DNA from: JAICTV01 sp035634055
Lineage (GTDB): Bacteria > Planctomycetota > Phycisphaerae > Tepidisphaerales > Tepidisphaeraceae
Assembly: GCA_035634055.1 (NCBI GenBank)
Contig: DASQDR010000124.1
Span: 1-30,044 of the forward strand
Length of the DNA: 30,044 nucleotides
Reading direction: 5' to 3'
The notes under the pieces were generated by a model. The model had not been told where the DNA came from. It worked only from the letters and a program-made list of their open reading frames with translations, and did no database searches. This document shows, piece after piece, positions 1 to 9,414 of the stretch (position 1 is its first letter; each line of letters begins with the position of its first letter). The position numbers and the translations under genes were made by a program.

Positions 1-3000
1 GCGCTGCCGGTGACCTGCAGCGTGCCGCCGTTGAAGGTGACCGGGCCGGCCGCTGCGCCGAGGTTCGCGTCGCTGCCGACGCTCAGTGTGCCGCCGGTCA
101 GGGTCGTGCCACCGGTGTAGGTGTTGGCGCCGTTGAGCGTCCAGGTGCTCGTGCCGGTCTTGTTGACGGCGGTGAGGCCTTCGCCGGCGGGGCCGCCGTT
201 GGCAATCACGCCGGTGACGGCGTTGCCGGTGCTGGTCCCGCCCAGGCCCAGCGTGTGGGTCAGGGTGTTGGTGGAGATGCCCGCGACCGACCCGATGGTC
301 ACCGTAGCGGTGGTCGGGTTGAAGGTGGTGGTCTGGGCGCTGCCGGCGGAGAGGATCACGTCGCCATAAGAGACCGAGGCGGTGCCGCTGGTGACGTTCG
401 CACCGCTGGTGATGTTGACGGTTCCGCCACCGTAGGTCGAGTTGCCCATCGGGTGGTTGACGCCGGCACCCGGAGTCGCGCGATCCGAGACGATGTTGAA
501 GTTGGTGGTGGTGCCAAAGTTGGTGTTGTACACGGTGTCGCCACCGTCGGTGGCGTACACCAGGGTGCTGTTGTTGCCGGCGGTGATGGTGGAGGCGGCG
601 CCGAGCGAGGTGGTGCTGCCGAGCACCAACGTGCCGGCGGTCATGTTCACCGCCGTGCCGGCGCCGGTGTTGGCTCCGAGGAGCTTCAGGGTGCCGCCGG
701 TGATCGTGGTGGTGGACGTGTAGTCGTGCGTCCCGGTCAGGGTCATCGTGCCCGCGCCGTTCTTGTTCAGGCCGAGCGCGCCCAGGCCGGTGCCGTTCAC
801 CAGGGAGCCGGCGAAGCTGCTGTCGGCGCCATTGTCGAAGATGAACAGCCAGCGGGTGATGTCGCTGCCGTTGGCGATGGTGCCGGAGCCGGCGATGGCG
901 TTGGTGACGAAGTCATTGGCGCCGATGTTGAGCCTTCCGGCGGCCACGGTCACGGTGCCGTTGATCACCGACGTCTGGGTGTTGTTGGTGACGGCGGGTT
1001 GGATCGTGAGCGTGCCCGCGCCGGCCTTGGTGAGCCCCGGGTGCGGGTTGGGGCCGGTGATCCTGCCGGTGGTGAGCGTGCCGTTGGCGACGGTGACGGT
1101 GCGGACGCCGGTCCCGGCGAGGGTGACGCTGCCGGTGCCGAGGTTCAGGTCGCTGGTGCCGGTGAAGGTGAAGTCGCCGGTCCAGCTCTGAGCGTTGTTG
1201 GTGGCGGAGGTGACGGGGGCGCCGCTGGTGTTGTCGATGGTGCCGCCGGCGATGGTGACCGGGCCGGTGCCGAGGCCGGAGGCGTCGTTCAGGTTGATCG
1301 TGCCGCCGTTGAGCGTGACGCCGGCGGCGCTGGTGGAGGCGGCGCCGAGGGTGGCGGTGCCGCCGTTGACGGTGAGGGCGCCCGTGCCCAGGCCGGAGGC
1401 GGCGGTGACGTTGAGCGCGCCGCTGGTGAGCGTGATGGCGCCGCCACCGCCGACGGCGGAGGCGGCGTTGAGGTTCACGGTTCCGTTGGCCACCGTCAGC
1501 GCGCCGTTGCCCAGCGCGGACGTCGCACCGGCGTTGACCGTGCCGGCGTTGACGATGGTCCCGCCGGTGAAGCTGTTGCTGGTGTTGATCGTAACCGCCC
1601 CGGTGCCGTTCTTCAGCAGCGTGCCGCTGGAGATGCCGAAGGGACCGTTGATCGTGTAGTCCTTGGTCGAGTTGTTGTAGATCACGCCGGAGGTGGCGAC
1701 GTCGGCATCGGAGATTGAGACGGTCGTGGTGCCGCCGGCGGTGTCATCGAAGCGGACCTGGTCGTTGACGAGGAAGTCGGTGGCGGTGCCGGCGCCGGCG
1801 AGCTTCCAGTTCTTGTTGCCGCTGCCGTCGGGGGTGATGGTGTTGGTGGTCCAGTTGCCGTTGACCAGGCCGGTCCAAACCGGCGTGTCACCGGTGATGG
1901 ACAGGGCGATGAAGCCCGCCGGGTTGGTCAGCTCGGCGAACTGCCGCGAGCTCAGGCCGGAGATCGTCCCCTTGGTGAAGGCGCTGAACCCGGTCCCGCC
2001 GATGCCGCCGGTGTAGCCGATCAGGTTGTAAACGCTACCGGTGGACCAGATGGACGAGGCGTTGACGACCACCGAGCCGGCTGCGCCGTTGGCGGTGAGG
2101 GTGGTGGTGTTCAGTACCGGCGCGGTCGAGCCGGTGGTGAGGTTGAGCGTTGCCGCCCCATTGAGGGTAAGCGAGCCGACAGTCAGCGCGCCGGTGGTGC
2201 CGGCGCCGTTGGCGATGGTGTTGCCGGCGGCGTTGGCAACGGTCAACGAGTTGATGGTGCCGGTGCCGTCCACGGTGCCGTTGGTCAGGGTGACGGCGGG
2301 GGAGACGGCCACGGAGCTGGTCTGGACGAACTTGCCGCCGTTGACCGTGATGCCGCTGCTGTTGTTGAGCGAGGCGGCGCCGGTCAGGCGAACCCCGCCG
2401 CCGGTGATGTTGGTCGCGCCGGTGTAGGTGTTGACGCCGCTGAGCGTGGTGGTGCCGGCTGCGCTACCGGTGAAGGTCATTCCGCCGCTGGTGTTGGCTG
2501 CGACGGCGATGCCGGTGACGGCCGGGGCGGGGGTCTTGGCGCCGCCGCCGTAGAAGTTCGCCGTCAGCGTTTCGCCCGGCAGGTAGCCGATGCCGGGGCT
2601 GGTGATGACGACGCTGGAGACGACGCCGTTGTTCATAACGGCGTAGCCGGTCGCGCCGCTGCCGGAGCCGCCGGTGAGCTTCACCAGGGGAGCCCCGACG
2701 TACCCCGAGCCGCCGCTGGCGACCGAGACGGTCGCGGCGCTGACGCCGGAGCCGGCCGGGGCGCGAAGCGCCTGGACGGTGATGTTGGTGCCGCTGTTGT
2801 CAATCGTGCCGCCGCCGCTGTAGACGTTGATGGCGTCGGGCCCGGCGTCGCCGAAGAAGCTGGCACCGTTGTTGACGGCGGTGGCCTTGAGGGTGCCGCC
2901 GTTGAAGTTGAGATGGGTGGTGGCGTTCGCCTGCGTGGAGCCGAGGATTCGGCCGGTGGTGAGGGTGCCGTTGGGCAGCAGGTTGGCCACGCCGAGGGCG

Positions 3001-5330
3001 CCGACGCTGTTGTTGCCTTGGGCGAGGTTGACGCCGACGCCGGCGGCGTTGCCGGTCGTGACAGTGGCCGGGTTGCTGCCGCCGCCGACGTTGAGCACTG
3101 CGATCGCGGTGCCGTTTCCTCCGCCGTTAAGCATGCGGATGTCGTTGGCTGACGTGGCGGCGCCGCCGGTGACGTTGAACAGGCCGGAGCTGCTGCCGCC
3201 GCCGGAGGCGAGTTCGTAGCGCTCGTTGGCGGCGAAGGTGCCGCCGGTCATGTCGACGACGCCGATGGTGTCGGAGAGGTTGGCGCCGATCGCGGCCCGG
3301 TTGGTGGTCAGGCTGCCATTGGAGAGGTTGTAGTAGCCGTAGCCGCCGGCATTGGAACCGATGCGCAAATTATCGACGCCTGCGCCTTGGGTGAGGGCGA
3401 TCGTCCCGCCGCTCTGGTACACCGCGCCGCCACCGGCGCCGGCGCCGTTGTCACCGACGAAGAGGTTGTTGCGGCTGGCGGACGCGCCCGGAAGGACGTT
3501 CATGACGGCCGGGGTGGCGGCAATCGTGCCCACCCGCCAGCCGTTGCCGGAGGTCGTGGTGCCGAGGGTCCCGGAGAGATTAAGGGTGCCGCCGCTCGCC
3601 TGGACGGCGCCGGTGCTCAGCGAGCCGGTCACGTTGAGCGTGCCGTTCAGGACGGTCGTATTGCCGGTGTACGTGCTGGCGCCCGAGAGGGTGAGGCTGC
3701 CCGCGCCGCTCTTGACGAGCGAGCTGGTGCCGTTGGCGAGGACCGGGGTGCTGATGGTCAGGGCGTCGTTGGCGCCGTCGGTGCGGACGATGAGTTCGCC
3801 GTTGAGCGTGGCCGCCTGGATGCCCGCGCCGCCGCTGATGGTGGCGCCGCCGGCGACGTTGCCCGCCTTGAGGATGCCGTTGGTGCTGACGGTCGCGCCC
3901 CCGTTAAGCGTGAAGGCGTGGTTGCCGCTGTTGCGCAGGGTGGTGAAGGTCGCGGTGTCTTGCGCGGTGATGTCGCCGGTGAATTCCTGGTGGGTCGCCG
4001 ACGCGAGCGTCGCGGTGCTGCCGCTGGTGACGCCTTCGGTGCCGTTATATGCGATGCCGCGGACGAAGGAGTTGTCGGCGTTCACCCAAGCGTACTCGCT
4101 GCCATTGAAGAACGACCCGTGGTCGATGAACCCGGCGACGCGGGGAATGTTGATGGAGTTGCTGGTTCCGTTGGTCCCGCCGGAGACGATGAAGTTGGCG
4201 GTCGCGCCCGCGGTGCGGACGAAGTTCGCGCCGCCGAAGGTGAGGCTGGCGGTGCCGGTGCCGTCGGAACTGGACTTGACGGCGCCTTCGCCGGCGTTGA
4301 AGTGCAGGCCGGTGCCCGCGTTATCGGAGACGCTTCGGGCGACGCCGGTGGAGGTGGACGAGCCGTACTCGATCGTGCCGCCAGAGATGGTCGTGCGATC
4401 GCTATAGGTGACGTTCCCGGTGAGCGAGAGGGTGCCCGCGCCAGACTTGTTCAAGCCCAGTGCCGAAGCACCGGCGGCGCCGCCGTCCTCGATGATACCG
4501 GAGAAGAGGTTGTCCGCGCCGTTCTGGACCCAGAACCACTTGGCCCCGTTGGGACCGTTCTTGACGATGCCGCTGCCGGTCAGCCCGCCGACGATGAGGT
4601 CGCGCCCACCGAGGTTGATGGTGCCGCCGGTCACGTTGAGGATGCCGTGCCCGAGGTTATTCGCGGTGCCGGATGCGGTGACGCCGAGGGTCAGCGTGCC
4701 GGTGCCGGACTTGGTGAGATTGAGCACGCCGCCGGAGGAGGCGTTGATGAAGCTGCCCGGATCCCACGTGGTATTGCCCGTGCCGCCGATGGTCAGCGTC
4801 TGCCGCGCGTTGGCCGCGCCGGTGACGGCGTTGACGATGGTCAGCGTGCTGGCGGAGTTGTTGATCCAGCTCTGCGACGCGCCCACCGTGATGGAGGCGG
4901 CCTGGTTGGCGGTGGTCGAGCCGATGGTGACCGCGCCCGCGCCGGCGTTGAGCGTGATGCCGCCGGCGCCGAGCGTCAGGATGCGGTTGGCGCTGGCGGC
5001 GGTGTTACCCTGGATGAGGGTCGTCCCCGTGCTGTTGAAGGTGAGGGAGTTGGCCGCCTGGTTGGCGTTGAGGCTGATGATCTGGTTCGCGTTGGCCCCG
5101 GCGATGTTGAAGATGGCGTCATCGCCGATGCCGGGCACGGTCGCCGGGTCGGGGGTGGTGGCGCCGGAGGCGGTGGACCAGCTCGCCGGGAGGTTCCAGC
5201 CGCTGGACACGCCGTCCCAGTAGAGGGTGGCTGCCCCGGCGGACCGGGTGCCGATCGCTCCCAGCGCCGAAAGTGCCGCCGCCGCTAGGATGAGGTGCTT
5301 GGAACCCGCCGTCTTTTTGCTGCTTTGCAT
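1..5330 (-). CDS. Giant secreted autotransporter-associated beta-strand repeat protein (3' end beyond window)
   Basis: The frame opens at ATG (5330-5328, minus strand) and stays open to the window edge, at least 1,776 codons; the last complete codon is at 3-5, and the frame there still encodes repeat sequence (TFNGGTLQVTGS). A GGGAG ribosome binding site lies about 9 bases upstream. Residues 1-33 form a signal peptide: basic start, hydrophobic core LILAAAALSALGAIG, cleavage near AGA-A. The mature protein begins ATLYWDG, followed by repeats of the type 'KTGTSTWTLNGANTYTGGTT', the passenger-associated transport repeat (PF12951-like); I checked the frame near 100-135, 2400-2438 and 3660-3685. 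Such repeats fold as a beta helix, so a surface adhesin or fibre is the likely role. No enzymatic module is visible in the part seen. The C-terminus, which would show a PEP-CTERM or autotransporter barrel, is outside the window. It is transcribed away from the GH16 operon. Confidence 0.88.
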   Translation of the reverse strand, partial: MQSSKKTAGSKHLILAAAALSALGAIGTRSAGAATLYWDGVSSGWNLPASWSTASGATTPDPATVPGIGDDAIFNIAGANANQIISLNANQAANSLTFNSTGTTLIQGNTAASANRILTLGAGGITLNAGAGAVTIGSTTANQAASITVGASQSWINNSASTLTIVNAVTGAANARQTLTIGGTGNTTWDPGSFINASSGGVLNLTKSGTGTLTLGVTASGTANNLGHGILNVTGGTINLGGRDLIVGGLTGSGIVKNGPNGAKWFWVQNGADNLFSGIIEDGGAAGASALGLNKSGAGTLSLTGNVTYSDRTTISGGTIEYGSSTSTGVARSVSDNAGTGLHFNAGEGAVKSSSDGTGTASLTFGGANFVRTAGATANFIVSGGTNGTSNSINIPRVAGFIDHGSFFNGSEYAWVNADNSFVRGIAYNGTEGVTSGSTATLASATHQEFTGDITAQDTATFTTLRNSGNHAFTLNGGATVSTNGILKAGNVAGGATISGGAGIQAATLNGELIVRTDGANDALTISTPVLANGTSSLVKSGAGSLTLSGASTYTGNTTVLNGTLNVTGSLSTGAVQASGGTLNLSGTLGTTTSGNGWRVGTIAATPAVMNVLPGASASRNNLFVGDNGAGAGGGAVYQSGGTIALTQGAGVDNLRIGSNAGGYGYYNLSNGSLTTNRAAIGANLSDTIGVVDMTGGTFAANERYELASGGGSSSGLFNVTGGAATSANDIRMLNGGGNGTAIAVLNVGGGSNPATVTTGNAAGVGVNLAQGNNSVGALGVANLLPNGTLTTGRILGSTQANATTHLNFNGGTLKATAVNNGASFFGDAGPDAINVYSGGGTIDNSGTNITVQALRAPAGSGVSAATVSVASGGSGYVGAPLVKLTGGSGSGATGYAVMNNGVVSSVVITSPGIGYLPGETLTANFYGGGAKTPAPAVTGIAVAANTSGGMTFTGSAAGTTTLSGVNTYTGATNITGGGVRLTGAASLNNSSGITVNGGKFVQTSSVAVSPAVTLTNGTVDGTGTINSLTVANAAGNTIANGAGTTGALTVGSLTLNGAATLNLTTGSTAPVLNTTTLTANGAAGSVVVNASSIWSTGSVYNLIGYTGGIGGTGFSAFTKGTISGLSSRQFAELTNPAGFIALSITGDTPVWTGLVNGNWTTNTITPDGSGNKNWKLAGAGTATDFLVNDQVRFDDTAGGTTTVSISDADVATSGVIYNNSTKDYTINGPFGISSGTLLKNGTGAVTINTSNSFTGGTIVNAGTVNAGATSALGNGALTVANGTVNLNAASAVGGGGAITLTSGALNVTAASGLGTGALTVNGGTATLGAASTSAAGVTLNGGTINLNDASGLGTGPVTIAGGTIDNTSGAPVTSATNNAQSWTGDFTFTGTSDLNLGTGSVTLAGTGVRTVTVANGTLTTGRITGPNPHPGLTKAGAGTLTIQPAVTNNTQTSVINGTVTVAAGRLNIGANDFVTNAIAGSGTIANGSDITRWLFIFDNGADSSFAGSLVNGTGLGALGLNKNGAGTMTLTGTHDYTSTTTITGGTLKLLGANTGAGTAVNMTAGTLVLGSTTSLGAASTITAGNNSTLVYATDGGDTVYNTNFGTTTNFNIVSDRATPGAGVNHPMGNSTYGGGTVNITSGANVTSGTASVSYGDVILSAGSAQTTTFNPTTATVTIGSVAGISTNTLTHTLGLGGTSTGNAVTGVIANGGPAGEGLTAVNKTGTSTWTLNGANTYTGGTTLTGGTLSVGSDANLGAAAGPVTFNGGTLQVTGS

Positions 5331-5445
5331 TTCGCGACTCTCCCGGAGATGTGTTTCGGCGTCCCGCCGCACGCGCGGTGCGGGGGCGCACTGACTCGCC
5401 CGCCTACTGCTCAACACGTAACAAAGGGAAAACGAACCAAGGTCG

Positions 5446-5473
5446 ATTATGGGACATACGCTGAGAAAGGCAA
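5446..5473 (-). promoter_or_regulatory. Candidate promoter of the giant repeat protein gene
   Basis: On the minus strand a -35-like TTGCCT (5473-5468) is 16 bases from a -10-like CATAAT (5451-5446, 5 of 6 consensus bases). Transcription would begin near 5438, giving an untranslated leader of about 105 bases before the ATG at 5330. The box lies in an AT-richer stretch of an otherwise GC-rich region. Identified by eye only. Confidence 0.4.
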
Positions 5474-5491
5474 GTCGGCCCAATTTAATTT

Positions 5492-5512
5492 TTTCCGGGA
5501 TTTTCCCGGAAA
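5492..5512. other. Perfect inverted repeat in the divergent intergenic region
   Basis: TTTCCGGG (5492-5499), a 5-base ATTTT spacer and CCCGGAAA (5505-5512) form a perfect 8-bp stem. It lies between the leftward and rightward candidate promoters in the 460-base gap 5331-5790. It could be an operator shared by the divergent genes, or a terminator-like hairpin; the sequence does not decide. Apart from this, the two promoters and a short GGTG/CACC hairpin near 5615, I see no gene in the gap. Confidence 0.45.
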
Positions 5513-5678
5513 GAGCCGGCTTCTGATGCCTGTTCGCCTGCTTGCGGCTTTGTGGTGGTCATAACCGCAGGGAATTGGATCATTTACGACTTAAAGCGGC
5601 ATCCGGGAGGGGTGCGGCACCATCCCCGAAGCCCAGTGCCGAGGGCGTTAACGCAACGCGCAGAAGCGTGATTTTCCG

Positions 5679-5710
5679 TTGACTTGTCGGGAAAATGACG
5701 CATGATGCGT
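5679..5710 (+). promoter_or_regulatory. Candidate promoter of the GH16-protease-lyase operon with overlapping palindrome
   Basis: TTGACT (5679-5684) is 16 bases from CATGAT (5701-5706, 4 of 6 bases of TATAAT). The -10 region is overlapped by ACGCAT-G-ATGCGT (5698-5710), an inverted repeat with 6-base arms that could be an operator. The leader to the TTG start at 5791 would be about 75 bases. No other good -35/-10 pair is seen near the operon start. Confidence 0.4.
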
Positions 5711-5790
5711 GGGCTGGCTGATCTTTTCAGCACGCGCGCCGGCCTTGCCCGCTACTGTCGTCTGCCGACCCCAGCCATACGAGGATCCGG

Positions 5791-8700
5791 TTGAACCTGC
5801 TACGCGTTCCAAAAGGACGTGCGACGCGATGGCCCGGACGGGCGCGGATTCTGCCGGTTCGCGCGGCGGCGGCGCTGGCGGCAGCCGCTGTTGGCGCGTC
5901 GGCGGACGGTATCGCCTCGGCGGCCCCGCCCTCGAGCGATTACCGCCTGATCTTTGCCGACGAGTTTAACGGCACCACCCTCGACGCCCAGAAGTGGAAC
6001 TACAACTACACCTGGGGGAACCAGCACAACCACCGCGCGTACATGGACCCGTCGCAGGTCAAGATCGGCGGGGGCGCGCTCAATCTCCAGGCGATCGCCC
6101 AGCGTCACCCCAGTGCCACCGACGGGCAGGCCGACGGCGCCTGGCAGGTGCGGAACTACACCTCCGGCGCCATTAACTCCTCGGGAAAGCTGAACCTGAC
6201 CAACGGGTACATCGAGGCCCGGATCAAGATGTCGGACGTCGTCGGCAGCTGGCCGGCCTTCTGGACGCTCCAGAACGGCTGGCCGCCCGAGATCGACATC
6301 ATGGAGTTCCCGCGCAGCGGCAGCAATTCCGCCTCGCAGTACTGGGCGAACTACCACTACACCAACGCCTCCAACGCCCACGCCTCTTACGGGTGGCAGA
6401 TGTCCACGCCGAACCTGACCACGTCGTACCACGACTTCGCCGTCGAGTGGACGCCGACGGCGATGCGCTTCTACTTCGACGGGGCCCTGCGGCAGACGGT
6501 GACCGACGCCGCCGCCATCGCCGACTCCGCCAACATGTACCTGATCCTCAACCACGCCGTCGGCGGCTGGGCGGGCGAGCCGGCGCCGAACAGTTCGTTC
6601 CCGGCGAACTACGAGGTCGAGTGGGTGCGCGCCTGGCAGAAGCTCCCGACCGCCGGCGCGGCCACCAGCACGTGGAACGTCAACGGCAGCGCCGGGTGGG
6701 ACGCGGCGGCGTCGTGGAACGGCGCGGTGCCGAAGTACGGGGACCACGCGGTGAAGTTCGGCCGCGTCGGCGCCGCCGCCGCCGCCACCGTTGACTGGGG
6801 CAACTCGCGCACCGTCGGCAGCATCGAGTTCTCCGGCGACGCCACCGGCACCACCGCTTACACCGTGGGCGTCAACGGCTCGGGGCTCCAACTGGCGAGC
6901 ACCGCCGGCGGGGCGGTCGGCATCGGCGCGGTCAGCAGCAGCACCGCCAACCAGACCGTCGCCGCCCGCGTGGAGCTTTATAACAACGCGACCCTGTACA
7001 ACGACATGACCGGCGGGCAGACGCTTGGCATCACCGGCAACGTCGTCGGCGCCGGTCGCCTGATCGCCGAGGGCGTCGGCGCCGTCGTCCTCTCCGGCGC
7101 CAACAACACGTACACCGGCGGAACCACCATCGACGCCGGTGGGCAGGGGCCGGCGGTGCTCCGCGCCAACGCCAACGGCGCCTTGGGCACCGGCGGCGTG
7201 ATCATCGGCGAGGCGGGCAACGGCACCTCCGCCCGCCTCGAGGTCACCGGCGGGCGCGTCCTGAACAACAACATCGACTTCCGCGGGCGCAACAACAGCA
7301 CCGTCGGCATCCAGAGCCTCAGCGGCAATAACAAACTGGCCGGCACCATCACGCTCAACCTCGGCGGCGGAAGTTACGCGATCCAGTCCGACGCCGGCAC
7401 GCTCATGCTCACCGGCTCGGCGCCGGGTGCGACCGCAACCAACGTAGCCATCCAGGCCGGCAGTGGCGACCGGACCGTCACGCTCCAGGGCGCCGGCAAC
7501 GGTGAGATCAGCGGCGTCGTGCGCGACGGTGGCGGCAAAGTTTCCGTCGCCAAGGCGGGCGCGGGCACGTGGACCCTCTCCGCCGCCAACACCTACACCG
7601 GCGCGACCACGATCAGCGGCGGCACGCTGAAGCTGGCCGCCCCCGCGACGATCGCGCCCGTCGGCGCCTACTCCTTCGACAACGTCACCGACGCCGTCGG
7701 CAACCCCGTCTCCAGCGGGATTCTTGGAACGAACTACGTGGTGCCGAACGGCGGGTCGGGCGGGACCGCGATCAACGGCAAGGCGAACCACGCCAACAAC
7801 TCCGGCGGCAACAGCGGCGCGACGCTCGTCGCCGGGCGCTTCGGCAACGGGCTGCGGCTCAACGGGCTGGGGTCGTCGATCGACATCCCTTCGAAGATCG
7901 TCGACCAGGGCGGCTCCGGGTCGTGGAGCATGTCGGCCTGGATCAAGACCGCCACGCCCGGCTCCGCCTTCGTCTCCAAGAACCAGGGCGGCACCGGCTG
8001 GGGCTCGGGCTTCTCGGTCTTCTACCTCGGCCAGAACCCGATCGGCAGCGTGCAGGGCCCGTACCCGACGGCTGTCCGCTGGGGAGGCGGCTTTGTGCAA
8101 GGGAACGCGCCCGTCGCTGACAACGGATGGCACCTGCTCACCTACGTGAGCGACGCGGGGCTGAAAACCGTCTACGTCGACGGCGTCGCGCAGGCGATCA
8201 ACATGGCGGACTTCATCAACCCCGACACCGCCACCTTCACCCGCCTGGGCTTCAACATCGACAACGCGGGCGGCGACGGCGCGCGCCACTTCAACGGCGA
8301 CCTCGACGAGATCAAGTTCTTCAACGACGCCCTGACCGCCAAGCAGGTGCAGGACCTGTTCGCCGGCAACGCGATCTTGAACCCGGCGGCCGGCCCGATC
8401 CTGCCGGCCTCCACCGTCGTCAGCATCACCGCCAGCGGCGCCAAGCTGGACCTGAACGGCAACAGCCAGGCGATCGCGTCGCTCAGTGGTGTCGCCGGCA
8501 GCTTGATCACCCTCGGCTCGGGCACGCTCACCACCGGAAGCAACAACGCCAGCACGAGCTTCGCCGGCAGCATCTCCGGCAGCGGCGGGGTCACCAAGGT
8601 CGGCACCGGCACGCTCACCCTCGGCGGCGCCAACAGCTACACCGGCGCCACCACCGCCAGCGGCGGGAAGGTGCTGCTCAATGCGTCGATCACCACGTCG

Positions 8701-9414
8701 TCCGCGTTGAACGCCACCGGCGGCACGATCGAACTCGCCGCCGGCGGAAGCAAGCTCGTGAAGACCAGCGGCGTGACGATCAACAGCGGAGGAAAGCTCG
8801 ACCTCCAGGACAACAAGCTGATCGTCTCCGGCGGCGCGCTGGGCGCGGCGGTCAACGGCGACTACGGCGGCATCACCGGGATGATCCAGGACGGGCGGAC
8901 CGGCGGGACGTGGACCGGCAGCGGGATCATGACCAGCCAGGCGGACGCCGACACCGGCCTGACCGGCCTCGCCGTTGCCGCCGCCACCGCCGGACAAGTT
9001 GTTGACGGCCAGACCCTCAATGCCGGCGACGTGATCGTGATGTACACCCTCGTCGGCGACGCGGACCTCAACCGGCGCATCGACGGCGACGACTACTTCC
9101 GCATCGACTCCAACCTCGGCTCGACCACCCCCAGCTACGCCAAGGGCGACTTCGACTACAACGGCAGGATCGACGGCGACGACTACTTCCTGATCGACCG
9201 AAACATCGGCCGGCAATCGCTCGCCACCTTCCCCGCCGGCGCCGGCGCGGAAGTAGCCGCCGGCGGCTTGGCGGAAGGCGCTTCTGCCGTTCCCGAGCCG
9301 GCGTCGATGGCACTGCTGCTCGCCAGCGCCGCCGGGACCTTGCGCCGCCGCCGCCGACGGGCGACCGCGAGCGTCAGGACTCCTTCTCTCTCACAACGGA
9401 ACTCACCACGATGA
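5791..9414 (+). CDS. Secreted GH16 family glucanase with PATR, LamG-like, dockerin-like and PEP-CTERM modules
   Basis: This 1,207-residue protein is predicted to hydrolyse beta-glycans such as laminarin outside the cell. I chose the TTG start because GAGGA lies 5 bases upstream and no in-frame ATG precedes the signal peptide (core about residues 23-40). The GH16 domain spans about 51-283 and carries EIDIME, with nucleophile E167, D169 and acid/base E172. PATR repeats lie near 425-465, 586-620 and 933-967. A LamG-like (concanavalin fold) module spans about 621-860, ending FNGDLDEIKFFNDALT. Two EF-hand-like dockerin segments (GDADLNRRIDGDDYF and GDFDYNGRIDGDDYF) lie near 1088-1145. VPEPAS at 1167 opens a PEP-CTERM tail with a hydrophobic stretch and RRRRRR, the known exosortase-type sorting signal. 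The stop overlaps the next start (ATGA). The family is clear from the catalytic motif; the exact substrate is not. Confidence 0.9.
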   Translation: MNLLRVPKGRATRWPGRARILPVRAAAALAAAAVGASADGIASAAPPSSDYRLIFADEFNGTTLDAQKWNYNYTWGNQHNHRAYMDPSQVKIGGGALNLQAIAQRHPSATDGQADGAWQVRNYTSGAINSSGKLNLTNGYIEARIKMSDVVGSWPAFWTLQNGWPPEIDIMEFPRSGSNSASQYWANYHYTNASNAHASYGWQMSTPNLTTSYHDFAVEWTPTAMRFYFDGALRQTVTDAAAIADSANMYLILNHAVGGWAGEPAPNSSFPANYEVEWVRAWQKLPTAGAATSTWNVNGSAGWDAAASWNGAVPKYGDHAVKFGRVGAAAAATVDWGNSRTVGSIEFSGDATGTTAYTVGVNGSGLQLASTAGGAVGIGAVSSSTANQTVAARVELYNNATLYNDMTGGQTLGITGNVVGAGRLIAEGVGAVVLSGANNTYTGGTTIDAGGQGPAVLRANANGALGTGGVIIGEAGNGTSARLEVTGGRVLNNNIDFRGRNNSTVGIQSLSGNNKLAGTITLNLGGGSYAIQSDAGTLMLTGSAPGATATNVAIQAGSGDRTVTLQGAGNGEISGVVRDGGGKVSVAKAGAGTWTLSAANTYTGATTISGGTLKLAAPATIAPVGAYSFDNVTDAVGNPVSSGILGTNYVVPNGGSGGTAINGKANHANNSGGNSGATLVAGRFGNGLRLNGLGSSIDIPSKIVDQGGSGSWSMSAWIKTATPGSAFVSKNQGGTGWGSGFSVFYLGQNPIGSVQGPYPTAVRWGGGFVQGNAPVADNGWHLLTYVSDAGLKTVYVDGVAQAINMADFINPDTATFTRLGFNIDNAGGDGARHFNGDLDEIKFFNDALTAKQVQDLFAGNAILNPAAGPILPASTVVSITASGAKLDLNGNSQAIASLSGVAGSLITLGSGTLTTGSNNASTSFAGSISGSGGVTKVGTGTLTLGGANSYTGATTASGGKVLLNASITTSSALNATGGTIELAAGGSKLVKTSGVTINSGGKLDLQDNKLIVSGGALGAAVNGDYGGITGMIQDGRTGGTWTGSGIMTSQADADTGLTGLAVAAATAGQVVDGQTLNAGDVIVMYTLVGDADLNRRIDGDDYFRIDSNLGSTTPSYAKGDFDYNGRIDGDDYFLIDRNIGRQSLATFPAGAGAEVAAGGLAEGASAVPEPASMALLLASAAGTLRRRRRRATASVRTPSLSQRNSPR

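Noticed and set aside
255..5288. Long + strand frames (255-1718, 3352-4407, 3387-5288)
   Set aside because: They lie opposite the giant minus-strand repeat gene; their G/A/V/D-rich or P/V/L-rich translations mirror its repeats.
5800..9216. 1,138-codon open frame antisense to the GH16 gene
   Set aside because: The translation is V/A/D/G-rich without motifs; the + strand has the signal peptide, EIDIME motif and PEP-CTERM tail.
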